The notes: generated from the sequence alone by a model not told the origin. Counted from the first letter of the stretch, positions 1 to 6,870 are shown. The stretch is DNA of 9,634 bases from Lachnospiraceae bacterium UBA3310 (GCA_002361355.1 DESQ01000043.1:504-10137), one strand, 5' to 3'. Made by a program: numbers and translations.

Positions 1-24
1 GTAACTTCGGTTATCTGCCTTTTT
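1..24 (+). terminator. Partial intrinsic terminator cut by the window edge
   Basis: Bases 1-14 read GTAAC-TTCG-GTTAT, a short stem closed by a UUCG tetraloop. The right arm continues as CTGCC and is followed by TTTTT at 20-24. This looks like the 3' half of a rho-independent terminator whose left arm lies mostly outside the window. It would end a gene upstream of the integrase, within the mobile element. Only about five base pairs can be seen, so the call is tentative. Confidence 0.4.
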
Positions 25-34
25 CATTTCTTTC

Positions 35-40
35 AGGAGG
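35..40 (+). promoter_or_regulatory. Ribosome binding site of the integrase (decides the start)
   Basis: A perfect AGGAGG lies five bases before the ATG at 46. It shows that translation is meant to begin at 46, in a different frame from the rest of the integrase. No comparable site precedes the in-frame ATG at 78. This is the main evidence that the two frames were once one gene. Confidence 0.85.
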
Positions 41-45
41 ATATC

Positions 46-1085
46 ATGGCTACAGCAAAGAAACTTCCATCCGGCTCATGGCGCTGTCAGGTCTACGATT
101 ACACGGACAAAAACGGCATTATAAGTCCTTTACCTCCACCGATCAGAGCGCAAAAGGAAAGCGTGATGCTGAAAGAATGGCTGCGGACTATGCTGCAGAA
201 AAAGAATTACGGTCGCACTGTACTCTCACCTTTGGGGAGGCTTTTGACAACTATGTAAAAGACCGGGCGTCTGTCCTTGCTGTGTCCACGATAAGGGAAT
301 ACAAACGGACGAAGCGTGCCGATCTGTCTGAATTTGATAAAATGAAGATTGAGAACATCACCCCGGAGCTTATTCAGGAATTTATAAACAGAAAAGCACG
401 GGAGAAATCCCCGAAGACAGTGAAGAATATACATGGTATAATATCCGCCGTTCTAAAGGTTTACCGCCCGGAAATGGCGCTTAACACTACCCTGCCGCAG
501 AAAGTCCCGCCAAAGCTATACATACCAACAGACGAGGATGTAAAAGCGCCTCTCAACCATATAGACAATGAGGATATGATGATCGCTGTCCTGCTTGCGG
601 CTTTCGGCCCCTTACGCCGGTCGGAGATCTGCGGACTGGAAGATACAGACTTTAACGGCAACATTGCTCATATCCAAAGGGCTGTTGTTCTTGATGAAAA
701 TAAACAATGGGTAGATAAAACAACGAAATCCGTTGCCGGAAACCGTTATGTCCCCTTCCCTGACTTTGTTATGGATCGAATCAGTGGCAGAAAAGGGCGT
801 ATTGTACACTTGAAGCCTAACCAAATTTCAGACCGCTTTATTGACCTCGTGGCGCGTTCAGGACTGCCTCGTTTCCGTTTCCATGATCTTAGACATTACT
901 GCGCCTCCATCCAACACGCTCTCGGCGTGCCGGATGCCTATATCATGCAACGCGGTGGATGGGGTTCCGATGCCGTTCTAAAGCAAGTATACCGGCATGC
1001 CCTGTCTGACCAATCGGAAGCTCTTAACCATGTTATCAACGACCATTTCTCTAATCTATGCAACATGAAATATCACACAAAATAA
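46..1085 (+). pseudogene. Tyrosine integrase of a mobile element, frameshifted near the N-terminus
   Basis: This is a phage/ICE-type tyrosine recombinase that would catalyse site-specific integration and excision. Translation from 46 gives MATAKKLPSGSWRCQVYDYTDKNG, a typical N-terminal DNA-binding start. The frame then ends at 258. The rest of the protein (KRHYKSFTS onward) runs in the -1 frame to 1085. The switch is at about 106-117. A family-like DKNGKRHYKSF junction would need seven more bases, and the local AAACGG suggests one copy of a 7-nt near-repeat was lost. The catalytic domain is intact: counted from the ATG at 78, Arg180 (LRRSEI), His269-Arg272 (HDLRH), Trp295 (GGW) and nucleophile Tyr305 (QVYRH). 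Total length with the frame repaired would be about 348 aa, normal for the family. Alternatives are -1 ribosomal frameshifting on the A-rich CAAAAAC, or internal initiation at 78 giving a shorter protein. It points at tRNA-Leu, the likely attachment site. Confidence 0.85.
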
Positions 1086-1112
1086 AAGAAGTGCCTATTT
1101 AAAGCACTTCTT
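1078..1112 (-). terminator. Terminator of tRNA-Leu, overlapping the integrase stop
   Basis: AAGAAGTGC (1086-1094) pairs perfectly with GCACTTCTT (1104-1112), a 9-bp stem with a 9-nt loop. Read on the minus strand the stem is followed by TTATTTTGT, so it works as an intrinsic terminator just after the tRNA-Leu 3' end. The U-rich tail overlaps the integrase stop codon. On the plus strand there is no T-run, though the stem could still stabilise the integrase mRNA end. Confidence 0.75.
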
Positions 1113-1116
1113 CACC

Positions 1117-1196
<80 letters not shown>

Positions 1197-1231
1197 TTAA
1201 AACCTATGTTCATGTTCTTTCGCTAACGCTC

Positions 1232-1260
1232 ATTGTATCATATAAGCATCATAAAGTCAT
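1232..1260 (-). promoter_or_regulatory. Promoter of tRNA-Leu
   Basis: The minus strand has ATGACT (1255-1260), a 17-bp spacer and TACAAT (1232-1237), with TGA just before the -10, an extended -10 pattern. The predicted start, about 1225, lies about 30 bases before the mature tRNA. Confidence 0.7.
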
Positions 1261-1296
1261 CTGTCATTTTCCCTTCGCTTCTGCCTATCCATAATT

Positions 1297-2661
1297 TTAT
1301 GACTCCTCCCCGATATGACGTATGACCCTGCCATTGATTCTGATCAGGAAAATTACTGTCATTGCCAAAGACACCACCTCGGCAATCGGGAACGACCACC
1401 ACACATAAGTTACCTCGCCCGCCAAAGACAGCAGATAAGCCGCCGGCAAAAGCACCACAAGCTGCCTGGCGATGGAGATGATCATGCTGTAGACCGCATT
1501 GCCCAGCGCCTGAAACGCCGTTCCGCAAATAATGCTGAAACCAGCCATCACAAAACAGAGGCTGATAATCCGAAGCGCCGGTACGCCAATCGCAAGCATC
1601 TCCTCCGAAGCCTCAAAAATGCTCAACAAAGGGCCTGGAATGCTGTGGAAAATCAACACCCCCACAGCCATAATTCCCACGGCATAAATAATACCGCACT
1701 TTAACGCCTGAATAAAGCGGTCTCTCCTTCCCGCGCCGTAATTGTAAGCCAGAATCGGCACCAACCCGTTGTTCATGCCAAAAACCGGCATAAAGATGAA
1801 ACTCTGTAACTTAAAGTACACGCCGAATACTGCCGTCGCCGTAGGCGTGAAGGAAATCAGGATCAGATTCATGCCGTAAGTCATCACAGAACCGATCGCC
1901 TGCATAATCATGGACGGCACGCCGATCTTGTAAATCTGTCCCACGATCTCCCGCTGCAAATGCAGCTTTCTCATGGAAATATGGATATCCGCATTCTTTT
2001 TGCTGTTAATGATAAATGCCATGGTGCCTGCTACAATCTGCCCTGTCACGGTGGCCACCGCCGCCCCCATAACACCCATTTTCGGCATACCGCACAATCC
2101 GAAAATAAAAACCGGATCCAGAATAATATTTATGATGGCGCCCGTTCCCTGCGTAATCATTATATAGAAAGTTCTGCCCGTAGACTGCAAGAGCCTCTCA
2201 AACACAAACTGCGCAAAAAGACCGAAAGAACAGCAGCAGACCACACTCAGATACTCCACACCGTACTGTACAATCTGTGCGTCATCCGTCTGGCTTAAGT
2301 AAAATGTCCTGGTGATAAAAAGGCCTACCACAAGAAAGAGCAGATAGCTGACTGCCATCAGAATGACACCGCTTGCCGCCGTGTTGTCCGCCCGCTCCTG
2401 ATCCTTCTCCCCAAGTGCCTTGGAGAGCACCGCATTGATACCGACACAAGTGCCGCCCGCCACGGCAATCATCAGTGTCTGAATCGGGAACGCAAGTGAC
2501 ACGGCTGTCAGTGCCTTCTCATTGATACGGGATACAAAAACCGAATCCACCACGTTATAGAGCGCCTGCACCAGCATAGATACCATCATGGGCAGGGACA
2601 TGGTGATTAACAGTTTGTTTACAGGCATAGTGCCCATTTTATTTTCTTTTGTCTGTTCCAT
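1297..2661 (-). CDS. MATE family efflux transporter (NorM/MepA-like)
   Basis: This 454-aa integral membrane protein is of the multidrug and toxic compound extrusion type, exporting drugs or metabolites in exchange for Na+ or H+. It begins MEQTKENKMGTMPVNKLL, followed by about twelve hydrophobic segments. Hallmarks are LPMMVSMLVQALYNVVDSVFV in the first helix and the second-half counterpart FGMNNGLVPILAYNYGAG, the usual internal duplication of MATE pumps. Length is typical. The frame stays open upstream to 3000, but that part translates tRNA genes. The ATG at 2661 follows a strong AGGAGGG site, so it is chosen. Only about 19 bases separate the start from the T-run of the tRNA operon terminator, leaving no room for a promoter between them. 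Transcription may come from read-through or from a weak promoter upstream of the hairpin. No terminator is visible between its stop and the tRNA-Leu promoter. Substrate cannot be predicted. Confidence 0.93.
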   Translation of the reverse strand: MEQTKENKMGTMPVNKLLITMSLPMMVSMLVQALYNVVDSVFVSRINEKALTAVSLAFPIQTLMIAVAGGTCVGINAVLSKALGEKDQERADNTAASGVILMAVSYLLFLVVGLFITRTFYLSQTDDAQIVQYGVEYLSVVCCCSFGLFAQFVFERLLQSTGRTFYIMITQGTGAIINIILDPVFIFGLCGMPKMGVMGAAVATVTGQIVAGTMAFIINSKKNADIHISMRKLHLQREIVGQIYKIGVPSMIMQAIGSVMTYGMNLILISFTPTATAVFGVYFKLQSFIFMPVFGMNNGLVPILAYNYGAGRRDRFIQALKCGIIYAVGIMAVGVLIFHSIPGPLLSIFEASEEMLAIGVPALRIISLCFVMAGFSIICGTAFQALGNAVYSMIISIARQLVVLLPAAYLLSLAGEVTYVWWSFPIAEVVSLAMTVIFLIRINGRVIRHIGEES

Positions 2662-2680
2662 GATACCCTCCTGCCTTTCT

Positions 2681-2724
2681 AAAAAAAAAGTCTGAAACGC
2701 AGGAAAACGACTGCTTTCAAACTT
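2681..2724 (-). terminator. Strong intrinsic terminator ending the tRNA operon
   Basis: On the minus strand AAGTTTGAAAGCAG pairs with CTGCGTTTCAGACTT with one wobble and one bulged base. The loop is 8 nt, and the stem runs straight into nine Ts (2681-2689). This is an excellent rho-independent terminator. It closes the tRNA operon and lies immediately before the MATE ribosome site, so any read-through would feed that gene. Confidence 0.85.
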
Positions 2725-2755
2725 TTCAATAATACTATTCCGCGAATCCTTTAAG

Positions 2756-2806
2756 TGAACCACGGGGGATGTCGCCCTGGGGGTTCGAATCCCCCAATAT
2801 ACGCTG
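2756..2806. repeat. tRNA-derived scar: partial tRNA-Lys 3' end plus inverted T-arm
   Basis: Bases 2756-2770 repeat exactly the last 15 bases of the adjacent tRNA-Lys gene (plus-strand tgaaccacgggggat, also at 2820-2834), in the same orientation. They are followed on the plus strand by GGGGG-TTCGAAT-CCCCC and AATATACGC (about 2779-2804), which look like a tRNA T-arm and 3' acceptor strand in the opposite orientation. Neither piece forms a full tRNA. The arrangement could be an old att duplication from a lost element or a recombination between T-arms. Confidence 0.6.
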
Positions 2807-2819
2807 AGAACTCTTTCAA

Positions 2820-2892
2820 TGAACCACGGGGGATTCGAACCCCCGACAACCTGATTAAAAGTCAGGTGCTCTACCGACTGAGCTAGTGGTCC
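2820..2892 (-). tRNA. tRNA-Lys (anticodon UUU)
   Basis: This is a full cloverleaf on the minus strand: acceptor GGACCAC/GTGGTTC with one G-U pair, D-arm with AGCTCAGTCGGTAGAGC, anticodon stem CCTGA/TCAGG with loop CTTTTAA, and T-arm GGGGGTTCGAATCCCCC. The discriminator is A and CCA is not encoded. It is the last tRNA of the operon, and its 3' end is partly duplicated downstream at 2756-2770. Confidence 0.96.
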
Positions 2893-2897
2893 GTAAA

Positions 2898-2969
2898 CTG
2901 GGCTAGCTGGATTTGAACCAGCGAATGCAGGAGTCAAAGTCCTGTGCCTTACCCCTTGGCGATAGCCCA
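2898..2969 (-). tRNA. tRNA-Gln (anticodon UUG)
   Basis: The acceptor is TGGGCTA/TAGCCCA with discriminator G, as usual for glutamine tRNAs. The anticodon stem CAGGA/TCCTG encloses CTTTGAC with anticodon TTG, and the T-arm is GCTGG-TTCAAAT-CCAGC. CCA is not encoded. Five bases separate it from tRNA-Lys. Confidence 0.95.
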
Positions 2970-3010
2970 TTAATGGTAAATCAGACTGTGCTCCGCACAT
3001 TCACGCAAAA

Positions 3011-3085
3011 GGTGGATAGAGGGACTCGAACCCTCGGCCTCCAGAGCCACAATCTGGCGCGCTAGCCAACTGCGCCATACCCACC
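3011..3085 (-). tRNA. tRNA-His (anticodon GUG)
   Basis: The acceptor is GTGGGTA/TATCCAC with discriminator C and an encoded G at -1 (3085), the histidine identity signature. The anticodon stem CCAGA/TCTGG encloses TTGTGGC with anticodon GTG. The T-arm is GAGGG-TTCGAGT-CCCTC. CCA is not encoded. Without the extra G the 5' end is 3084. Confidence 0.95.
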
Positions 3086-3102
3086 ATATGAAATAAAGAA
3101 AA

Positions 3103-3176
<74 letters not shown>

Positions 3177-3201
3177 GTATACCGCCCACTTCTGTGCGGA
3201 G

Positions 3202-3272
3202 AGCGGGTGATGGGAATCGAACCCACGTATCCAGCTTGGAAGGCTGGTGTTCTACCATTGAACTACACCCGC
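3202..3272 (-). tRNA. tRNA-Gly (anticodon UCC)
   Basis: The acceptor GCGGGTG/CACCCGC is perfect, with discriminator T. The anticodon stem CCAGC/GCTGG encloses CTTCCAA with anticodon TCC, and the T-arm is GTGGG-TTCGATT-CCCAT. At 71 nt it is normal for glycine. CCA is not encoded. Confidence 0.95.
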
Positions 3273-3292
3273 ATATCAGGAAAACTACCGCA

Positions 3293-3367
3293 TCGGGGTG
3301 ACAGGATTCGAACCTGCGACCTCCTGGTCCCAAACCAGGCGCTCTAGCCAAGCTGAGCCACACCCCG
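3293..3367 (-). tRNA. tRNA-Pro (anticodon UGG), first of the tRNA operon
   Basis: The acceptor CGGGGTG/CACCCCG is perfect, with discriminator A. The anticodon stem CCTGG/CCAGG encloses TTTGGGA with anticodon TGG, and the T-arm is GCAGG-TTCGAAT-CCTGT. CCA is not encoded. It lies about 31 bases after the predicted transcription start and leads the six-tRNA unit. Confidence 0.95.
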
Positions 3368-3404
3368 CAAGGGATCACGCGCCAATTCTCACAACGCATG
3401 TTCC

Positions 3405-3433
3405 ATTATATAATACCGGTTTTTTTCTGTCAA
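3405..3433 (-). promoter_or_regulatory. Consensus sigma-A promoter of the tRNA operon
   Basis: The minus strand reads TTGACA (3428-3433), a 17-bp spacer and TATAAT (3405-3410): a perfect match in both boxes with ideal spacing, as expected for stable RNA genes. An A-rich stretch lies just after the -35 box. The predicted start is about 3398. The promoter begins about 43 bases after the stop of the phosphodiesterase gene, with no terminator seen between. Confidence 0.9.
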
Positions 3434-3475
3434 CTGCTTTCTCTTATTTTTTCATACGGAATCTGCCTGATCGGT

Positions 3476-3958
3476 TCAACCCACATAATGCAGCGTGTAG
3501 TGCGCTTCCCCTTCCCTGTCCAGTTCCATAATGACATAGCTGGGTTTCCGGTTCTCCTGCCTGGGATAACTGATACTGCCGGGATTGATCAGCGTAACTT
3601 CGTTTCCAATATCTATGACAGGTTTGTGAGAATGCCCGCACATGACGATATCCACCTCCCGGCTTATGGCCTCCTGCTTGATCGTCTCCGTATTCATGGC
3701 GATGTTATAGTGATGTCCGTGCGTCACCCACACTTTATAGCGTCCGATCATAATCTCCCGCTCTCTTTGCAGCTCGGAAAAAAAATCGTTATTTCCCTGC
3801 ACCATCACCGCAGGACAGCCAGCCGCCCCGCTGATAATATGCTCGCTTCCTTCCACGTCCCCACAGTGTATCAGCATATCATAGGGCCCTGTCCGCTCCA
3901 GCACGGCAAGAAGATTCTCATTGTGACGATGACTGTCACTCACAATTAACACTTTCAT
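3476..3958 (-). CDS. YfcE/MJ0936-type metallophosphodiesterase
   Basis: This 160-aa cytosolic protein of the small calcineurin-like phosphoesterase family hydrolyses phosphodiester or phosphomonoester bonds with two metal ions. All family motifs are present in order: DSH (Asp8, His10), GD (Asp34), GNND (Asn56/57, Asp58), the THGHHYN block (His80, His82), GHSHKP (His109, His111) and NPGS (125-128). Length matches YfcE-like enzymes (about 155-185 aa). The physiological substrate of these proteins is generally unclear. It is the last gene of the methyltransferase-amidase-rdgB operon. Its ATG lies five bases after the rdgB stop. The nearest ribosome-site-like AAAGGA is inside the end of rdgB and rather far away, so translational coupling is likely. 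Pairing with rdgB fits the common clostridial gene order. Confidence 0.93.
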   Translation of the reverse strand: MKVLIVSDSHRHNENLLAVLERTGPYDMLIHCGDVEGSEHIISGAAGCPAVMVQGNNDFFSELQREREIMIGRYKVWVTHGHHYNIAMNTETIKQEAISREVDIVMCGHSHKPVIDIGNEVTLINPGSISYPRQENRKPSYVIMELDREGEAHYTLHYVG

Positions 3959-3963
3959 AATAG

Positions 3964-4581
3964 TTAAGATATCCTTTTCTTCAGTTCCTCTTTCATCAGT
4001 CCCAATGCCCTGCTCCTGTGGCTGATCTGATTCTTTTCTTCATCGGAAAGCTCTGCCGCCGTGCGGCCATACTCCGGCAGATAAAAGATCGGATCGTAGC
4101 CAAAGCCGTTATCTCCCCGCAGTTCATGACCGATTCTGCCCTCCACAATACCGCTTGTGGTAACCGCCTCTCCATCAGGAAAAACTGCCGCAATGGCGCA
4201 GACAAATCTGGCGCCCCTCTTTTCTTCCGGCACATCCGCCATCCGGCTTAACAAATCCCTGCTCTTTAGATCAAAGGGCGTCTCCTCTCCGAGATACCTT
4301 GCAGAATAAACGCCGGGCTCTCCGTTCAGGCAGTCGATCTCCAATCCGGAATCGTCCGCCATCACCACGCACGCCTGCTCCTTATTCCGGGCCAGAAGCG
4401 CATCCGCCACCGCCCGCGCCTTGATCAGGGCGTTTTCCTCAAATGTAGTCCCGTTCTCCTCTATCGCAAGATCAAGTCCGGCCTCCTTCATGGAAATAAT
4501 TTCCGCCCCGCAGTCTCCCATGATTGCACGAATCTCTCTCATCTTACCCTGATTGCCCGTCGCAAATATAATCCTTAACAT
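3964..4581 (-). CDS. rdgB: XTP/dITP diphosphatase (RdgB/HAM1)
   Basis: This 205-aa enzyme hydrolyses non-canonical purine triphosphates (dITP, XTP, ITP) to the monophosphate and pyrophosphate, keeping them out of DNA and RNA. Motifs from the ATG at 4581: FATGNQGKMREI (6-17, nucleotide binding), FEENALIKA (47-55), ADDSGLEID (75-83, catalytic Asp pair), PGVYSARY (89-96), GFGYDPIF (159-166, base recognition) and SHRSRAL (187-193). Length is typical. The frame also allows a GTG start at 4596, but the sequence before it has AGAGG only two bases away. ATG at 4581 has GGGG nine bases upstream and gives the usual M-x-x-IIFATGN beginning, so it is preferred. It is preceded by an intercistronic hairpin (4605-4633) and followed at five bases by the phosphodiesterase gene. 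Confidence 0.95.
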   Translation of the reverse strand: MLRIIFATGNQGKMREIRAIMGDCGAEIISMKEAGLDLAIEENGTTFEENALIKARAVADALLARNKEQACVVMADDSGLEIDCLNGEPGVYSARYLGEETPFDLKSRDLLSRMADVPEEKRGARFVCAIAAVFPDGEAVTTSGIVEGRIGHELRGDNGFGYDPIFYLPEYGRTAAELSDEEKNQISHRSRALGLMKEELKKRIS

Positions 4582-4604
4582 ATTTTCATTCCCCACAACC
4601 TCTC

Positions 4605-4633
4605 AGAGAATTTCCGTTTTCCGGAAATTCTCT
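4605..4633 (-). other. Perfect 12-bp intercistronic hairpin
   Basis: AGAGAATTTCCG (4605-4616) pairs without mismatch with CGGAAATTCTCT (4622-4633) around a 5-nt loop. It fills most of the 60-base gap between the amidase-like gene and rdgB. No T-run follows on either strand, so it is not a normal terminator. It may stabilise mRNA, mark a processing site or attenuate expression between the upper and lower halves of the operon. Confidence 0.7.
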
Positions 4634-4641
4634 TGCACGAA

Positions 4642-5718
4642 TCAGGATTCATGCGGCTCGTAAGCCTTTACCACCGCATTGTAAATTCCCTCCGCAATCC
4701 GCTTAATGTAATCTTCGCGCTGTAAAAGAATCGCCTCCTGACTGTTCGTCAGATATCCCACCCGGATAGCCGCCGCCGGAACCGTCGCGCTGTTCACCAC
4801 CTCGTCCGCCACCTCCGACTCTGTCAGGCCGCCCGCCTTACCGCTGATCGCCGTGACCACCTCACGCTCCAAAAGATCCGCCAGTTCCACATTGCCAAAT
4901 CCGGGAATGAAGTACTTGCTGTTATAAACTGCCGACGTGCCGTAAAGCTTACTGTTCTCATCCCCGCTCACCTCAATGCGGATCAGCATATCGGCCTTCG
5001 TCTCCACCGCCAGATCTACCCGGCTTGCGGGCGCAGGATTGCTGTCATCCATTCTGGTATAGTACACCTTGATATCGCTCTCATCAAACATGGTTTTCAG
5101 GGCTTTCGCGATATCGAGCGTAATGTCCTTTGACATCACCCTGTCCACGGTGACGCCTCTCTCATCCCCGCCATAAGCAGGGTCTATCACGATGATTTTT
5201 TCATACACTTCCTTCGGCGGAACGAACTCCACATACAGCGTGTGATCCTCAAAAATGCTTCGGTATTCGTAAACTCCCGTCAGGCCAAACCTGAGGCAGA
5301 TCCTCTCCTTCTCCGTCTCGAACCGGCCGCTCGTCACATTGCTGCAATTTCCATAGACGCCGTTTGCCCCATAAAACGCCTCATAGGTCTTTGCCTGTTC
5401 GGAGCTGATACCCACCCACAGTTCCTTATCCATGTAATGGTTCTCTAAAACCACTTCCTCCGCCTTCACATTTTCCGGCATTGGCACACAGAAATAATTG
5501 GTATTTGTCTCAGAGCGGTCGATCACAATTTCATTTTCCTGCGTGGGAACGGCAGGGGTCGTCTCCTCCTCCTGCGCAGAAGAAACCACCTCATCCTGCG
5601 CCAGATCCGTCACTTTCACCGTCTTGGTCGCAGCGTAATACAGCATCACACTCATGGCCGCCGCCACAAATAAAATACAATATACCAATGTACTTTTCAT
5701 CAAACTGTTCTGCTGCAT
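4642..5718 (-). CDS. Membrane-anchored amidase_3-like protein, probably catalytically dead
   Basis: This 358-aa protein has a single N-terminal membrane segment (about residues 9-30), an acidic/Thr/Pro linker (38-70), a middle domain of unknown type (about 72-168) and a C-terminal region resembling N-acetylmuramoyl-L-alanine amidases (about 174-352). The fold landmarks are clear: IIVIDPAYGG (175-184), SKDITLDIAKAL (196-207), TRMDDSNPAPASRVDLA (221-237) and IRVGYLTN (318-325). The residues that make an active zinc amidase are replaced. The DPGHGG histidine is Tyr182, the Glu of EKD is Ser196, the His of SIHAN lies in RIEVS with Glu249, and the catalytic Glu of IELGF is Arg319. An extracytoplasmic binding or regulatory role in the cell wall is therefore more likely than hydrolysis. 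Its ATG is three bases after the methyltransferase stop with only a weak ribosome site, so coupling is expected. Confidence 0.85.
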   Translation of the reverse strand: MQQNSLMKSTLVYCILFVAAAMSVMLYYAATKTVKVTDLAQDEVVSSAQEEETTPAVPTQENEIVIDRSETNTNYFCVPMPENVKAEEVVLENHYMDKELWVGISSEQAKTYEAFYGANGVYGNCSNVTSGRFETEKERICLRFGLTGVYEYRSIFEDHTLYVEFVPPKEVYEKIIVIDPAYGGDERGVTVDRVMSKDITLDIAKALKTMFDESDIKVYYTRMDDSNPAPASRVDLAVETKADMLIRIEVSGDENSKLYGTSAVYNSKYFIPGFGNVELADLLEREVVTAISGKAGGLTESEVADEVVNSATVPAAAIRVGYLTNSQEAILLQREDYIKRIAEGIYNAVVKAYEPHES

Positions 5719-5721
5719 CGC

Positions 5722-6870
5722 TTATCTTTTACTCCCAGTGGGCTTTGGCCCCATATATTGATAAAAATAAGTCTTTATCATACCATTATACAACTTTCTG
5801 TTTTTATCAGCCTTTTTACCGATCGCCTCCTGCGCCCGCTCATAGGAAGTAATCACATACATCGACCATGCATCCAGCGCCTGATAACGCTCTCCCAGCG
5901 TCCGGTAAAGGGCAAAGAGATTCTCCTTCTCCTCCAGTCTCTCCCCGTAAGGCGGGTTTGTCAGGATAAACCCGTATTTCTTCGCATGACTGAGATGAGC
6001 CACGTCCCGCCTCTGAAAATGAACCAGATGCTCCACTCCCGCAAGTTTCGCGTTAGCACGGGCGATGGACACCATCTCGTCGTCTATATCGTATCCCTGG
6101 ATCTGCGTCTCCACATCCGGATTCTCACCGGCCCGCGCTTCCTCTCTGATCTGCTGCCAGAGCTTATCCGGAAACAGATGCTCCCAGCTCTGTGCCGTAA
6201 AACTTCTTGTCCTGCCCGGCGCAATACCCGCCGCCATCATAGCCGCCTCAATGGGAATCGTTCCGCTTCCGCAGAAAGGATCCACCAGAATCCGATCCCT
6301 TTTCCACGGCGTCAGCATAAGCAGCGCCGCCGCCAGATTTTCCGCGATAGGCGCCTTCGCCGTCAGTTTTCTGTAACCACGTTTATGTAGAGATTCCCCC
6401 GAGGTATCCAGTCCAACTGTCACCTCGTCCTTTTTGATAAATACCCGAACCGGATAATCTGCACCGCTCTCCGAAAACCAGTCGATGTGGTAAACGCTTT
6501 TCATGCGCTCCACCATTGCCTTCTTCATAATCGACTGTATGTCGGAAGGGCTGAACAGCCTGCTCTTTACGCTGGCAGCTTTTGCCACCCAGAATTTCCC
6601 GTCCCTGGGGATATATGCCTCCCATGGCAGCGCCTTCGTCCCCTGAAACAGTTCTTCAAAGGTCTCCGCATGAAAACTCCCTATCTTAATAAGCACTCTC
6701 TGCGCGCTGCGCAAAAAAATATTAGCGCGGCACAGCGCCTGTCTGTCTCCGGTAAAGGTAATTCTGCCATCCTCCACCTCGACAACCTCCAGTCCCAGAT
6801 CCGCGATTTCTCTTTTTAACACTGCCTCCAGTCCAAAATGACAGGGCACAATATACGCAAACTTTTCCAT
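5722..6870 (-). CDS. THUMP-domain class I SAM-dependent RNA methyltransferase (RlmL/YpsC-like)
   Basis: This 382-aa cytosolic enzyme is expected to methylate guanine in rRNA; E. coli RlmL makes m2G2445 in 23S rRNA and B. subtilis YpsC is the Firmicute relative. An N-terminal region (FAYIVPCHFGLEAVLKREI, 4-22) and THUMP domain (to about 155) are followed by a Rossmann methyltransferase domain with the SAM-binding VDPFCGSGT (196-204), an acidic GYDIDDEM block (259-266) and the catalytic TNPPYGER (304-311). Length fits the short single-domain members. ATG at 6870 is preferred over the in-frame GTG at 6876, because a near-consensus promoter lies immediately upstream and the predicted transcript starts at or beside this ATG. 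No ribosome site is present. It is the first gene of a four-gene operon. The exact target base is inferred from family only. Confidence 0.92.
   Translation of the reverse strand: MEKFAYIVPCHFGLEAVLKREIADLGLEVVEVEDGRITFTGDRQALCRANIFLRSAQRVLIKIGSFHAETFEELFQGTKALPWEAYIPRDGKFWVAKAASVKSRLFSPSDIQSIMKKAMVERMKSVYHIDWFSESGADYPVRVFIKKDEVTVGLDTSGESLHKRGYRKLTAKAPIAENLAAALLMLTPWKRDRILVDPFCGSGTIPIEAAMMAAGIAPGRTRSFTAQSWEHLFPDKLWQQIREEARAGENPDVETQIQGYDIDDEMVSIARANAKLAGVEHLVHFQRRDVAHLSHAKKYGFILTNPPYGERLEEKENLFALYRTLGERYQALDAWSMYVITSYERAQEAIGKKADKNRKLYNGMIKTYFYQYMGPKPTGSKR

Noticed and set aside
2662..3000. N-terminal extension of the MATE reading frame by 113 residues
   Set aside because: It translates the antisense and sense parts of tRNA-Lys, tRNA-Gln and the tRNA operon terminator. 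The ATG at 2661 has a strong ribosome site and gives the normal family length.
3398..3949. 183-codon plus-strand frame opposite the phosphodiesterase gene
   Set aside because: It is antisense to a gene with full motif support, has His/Pro-rich content typical of shadow frames and no ribosome site.
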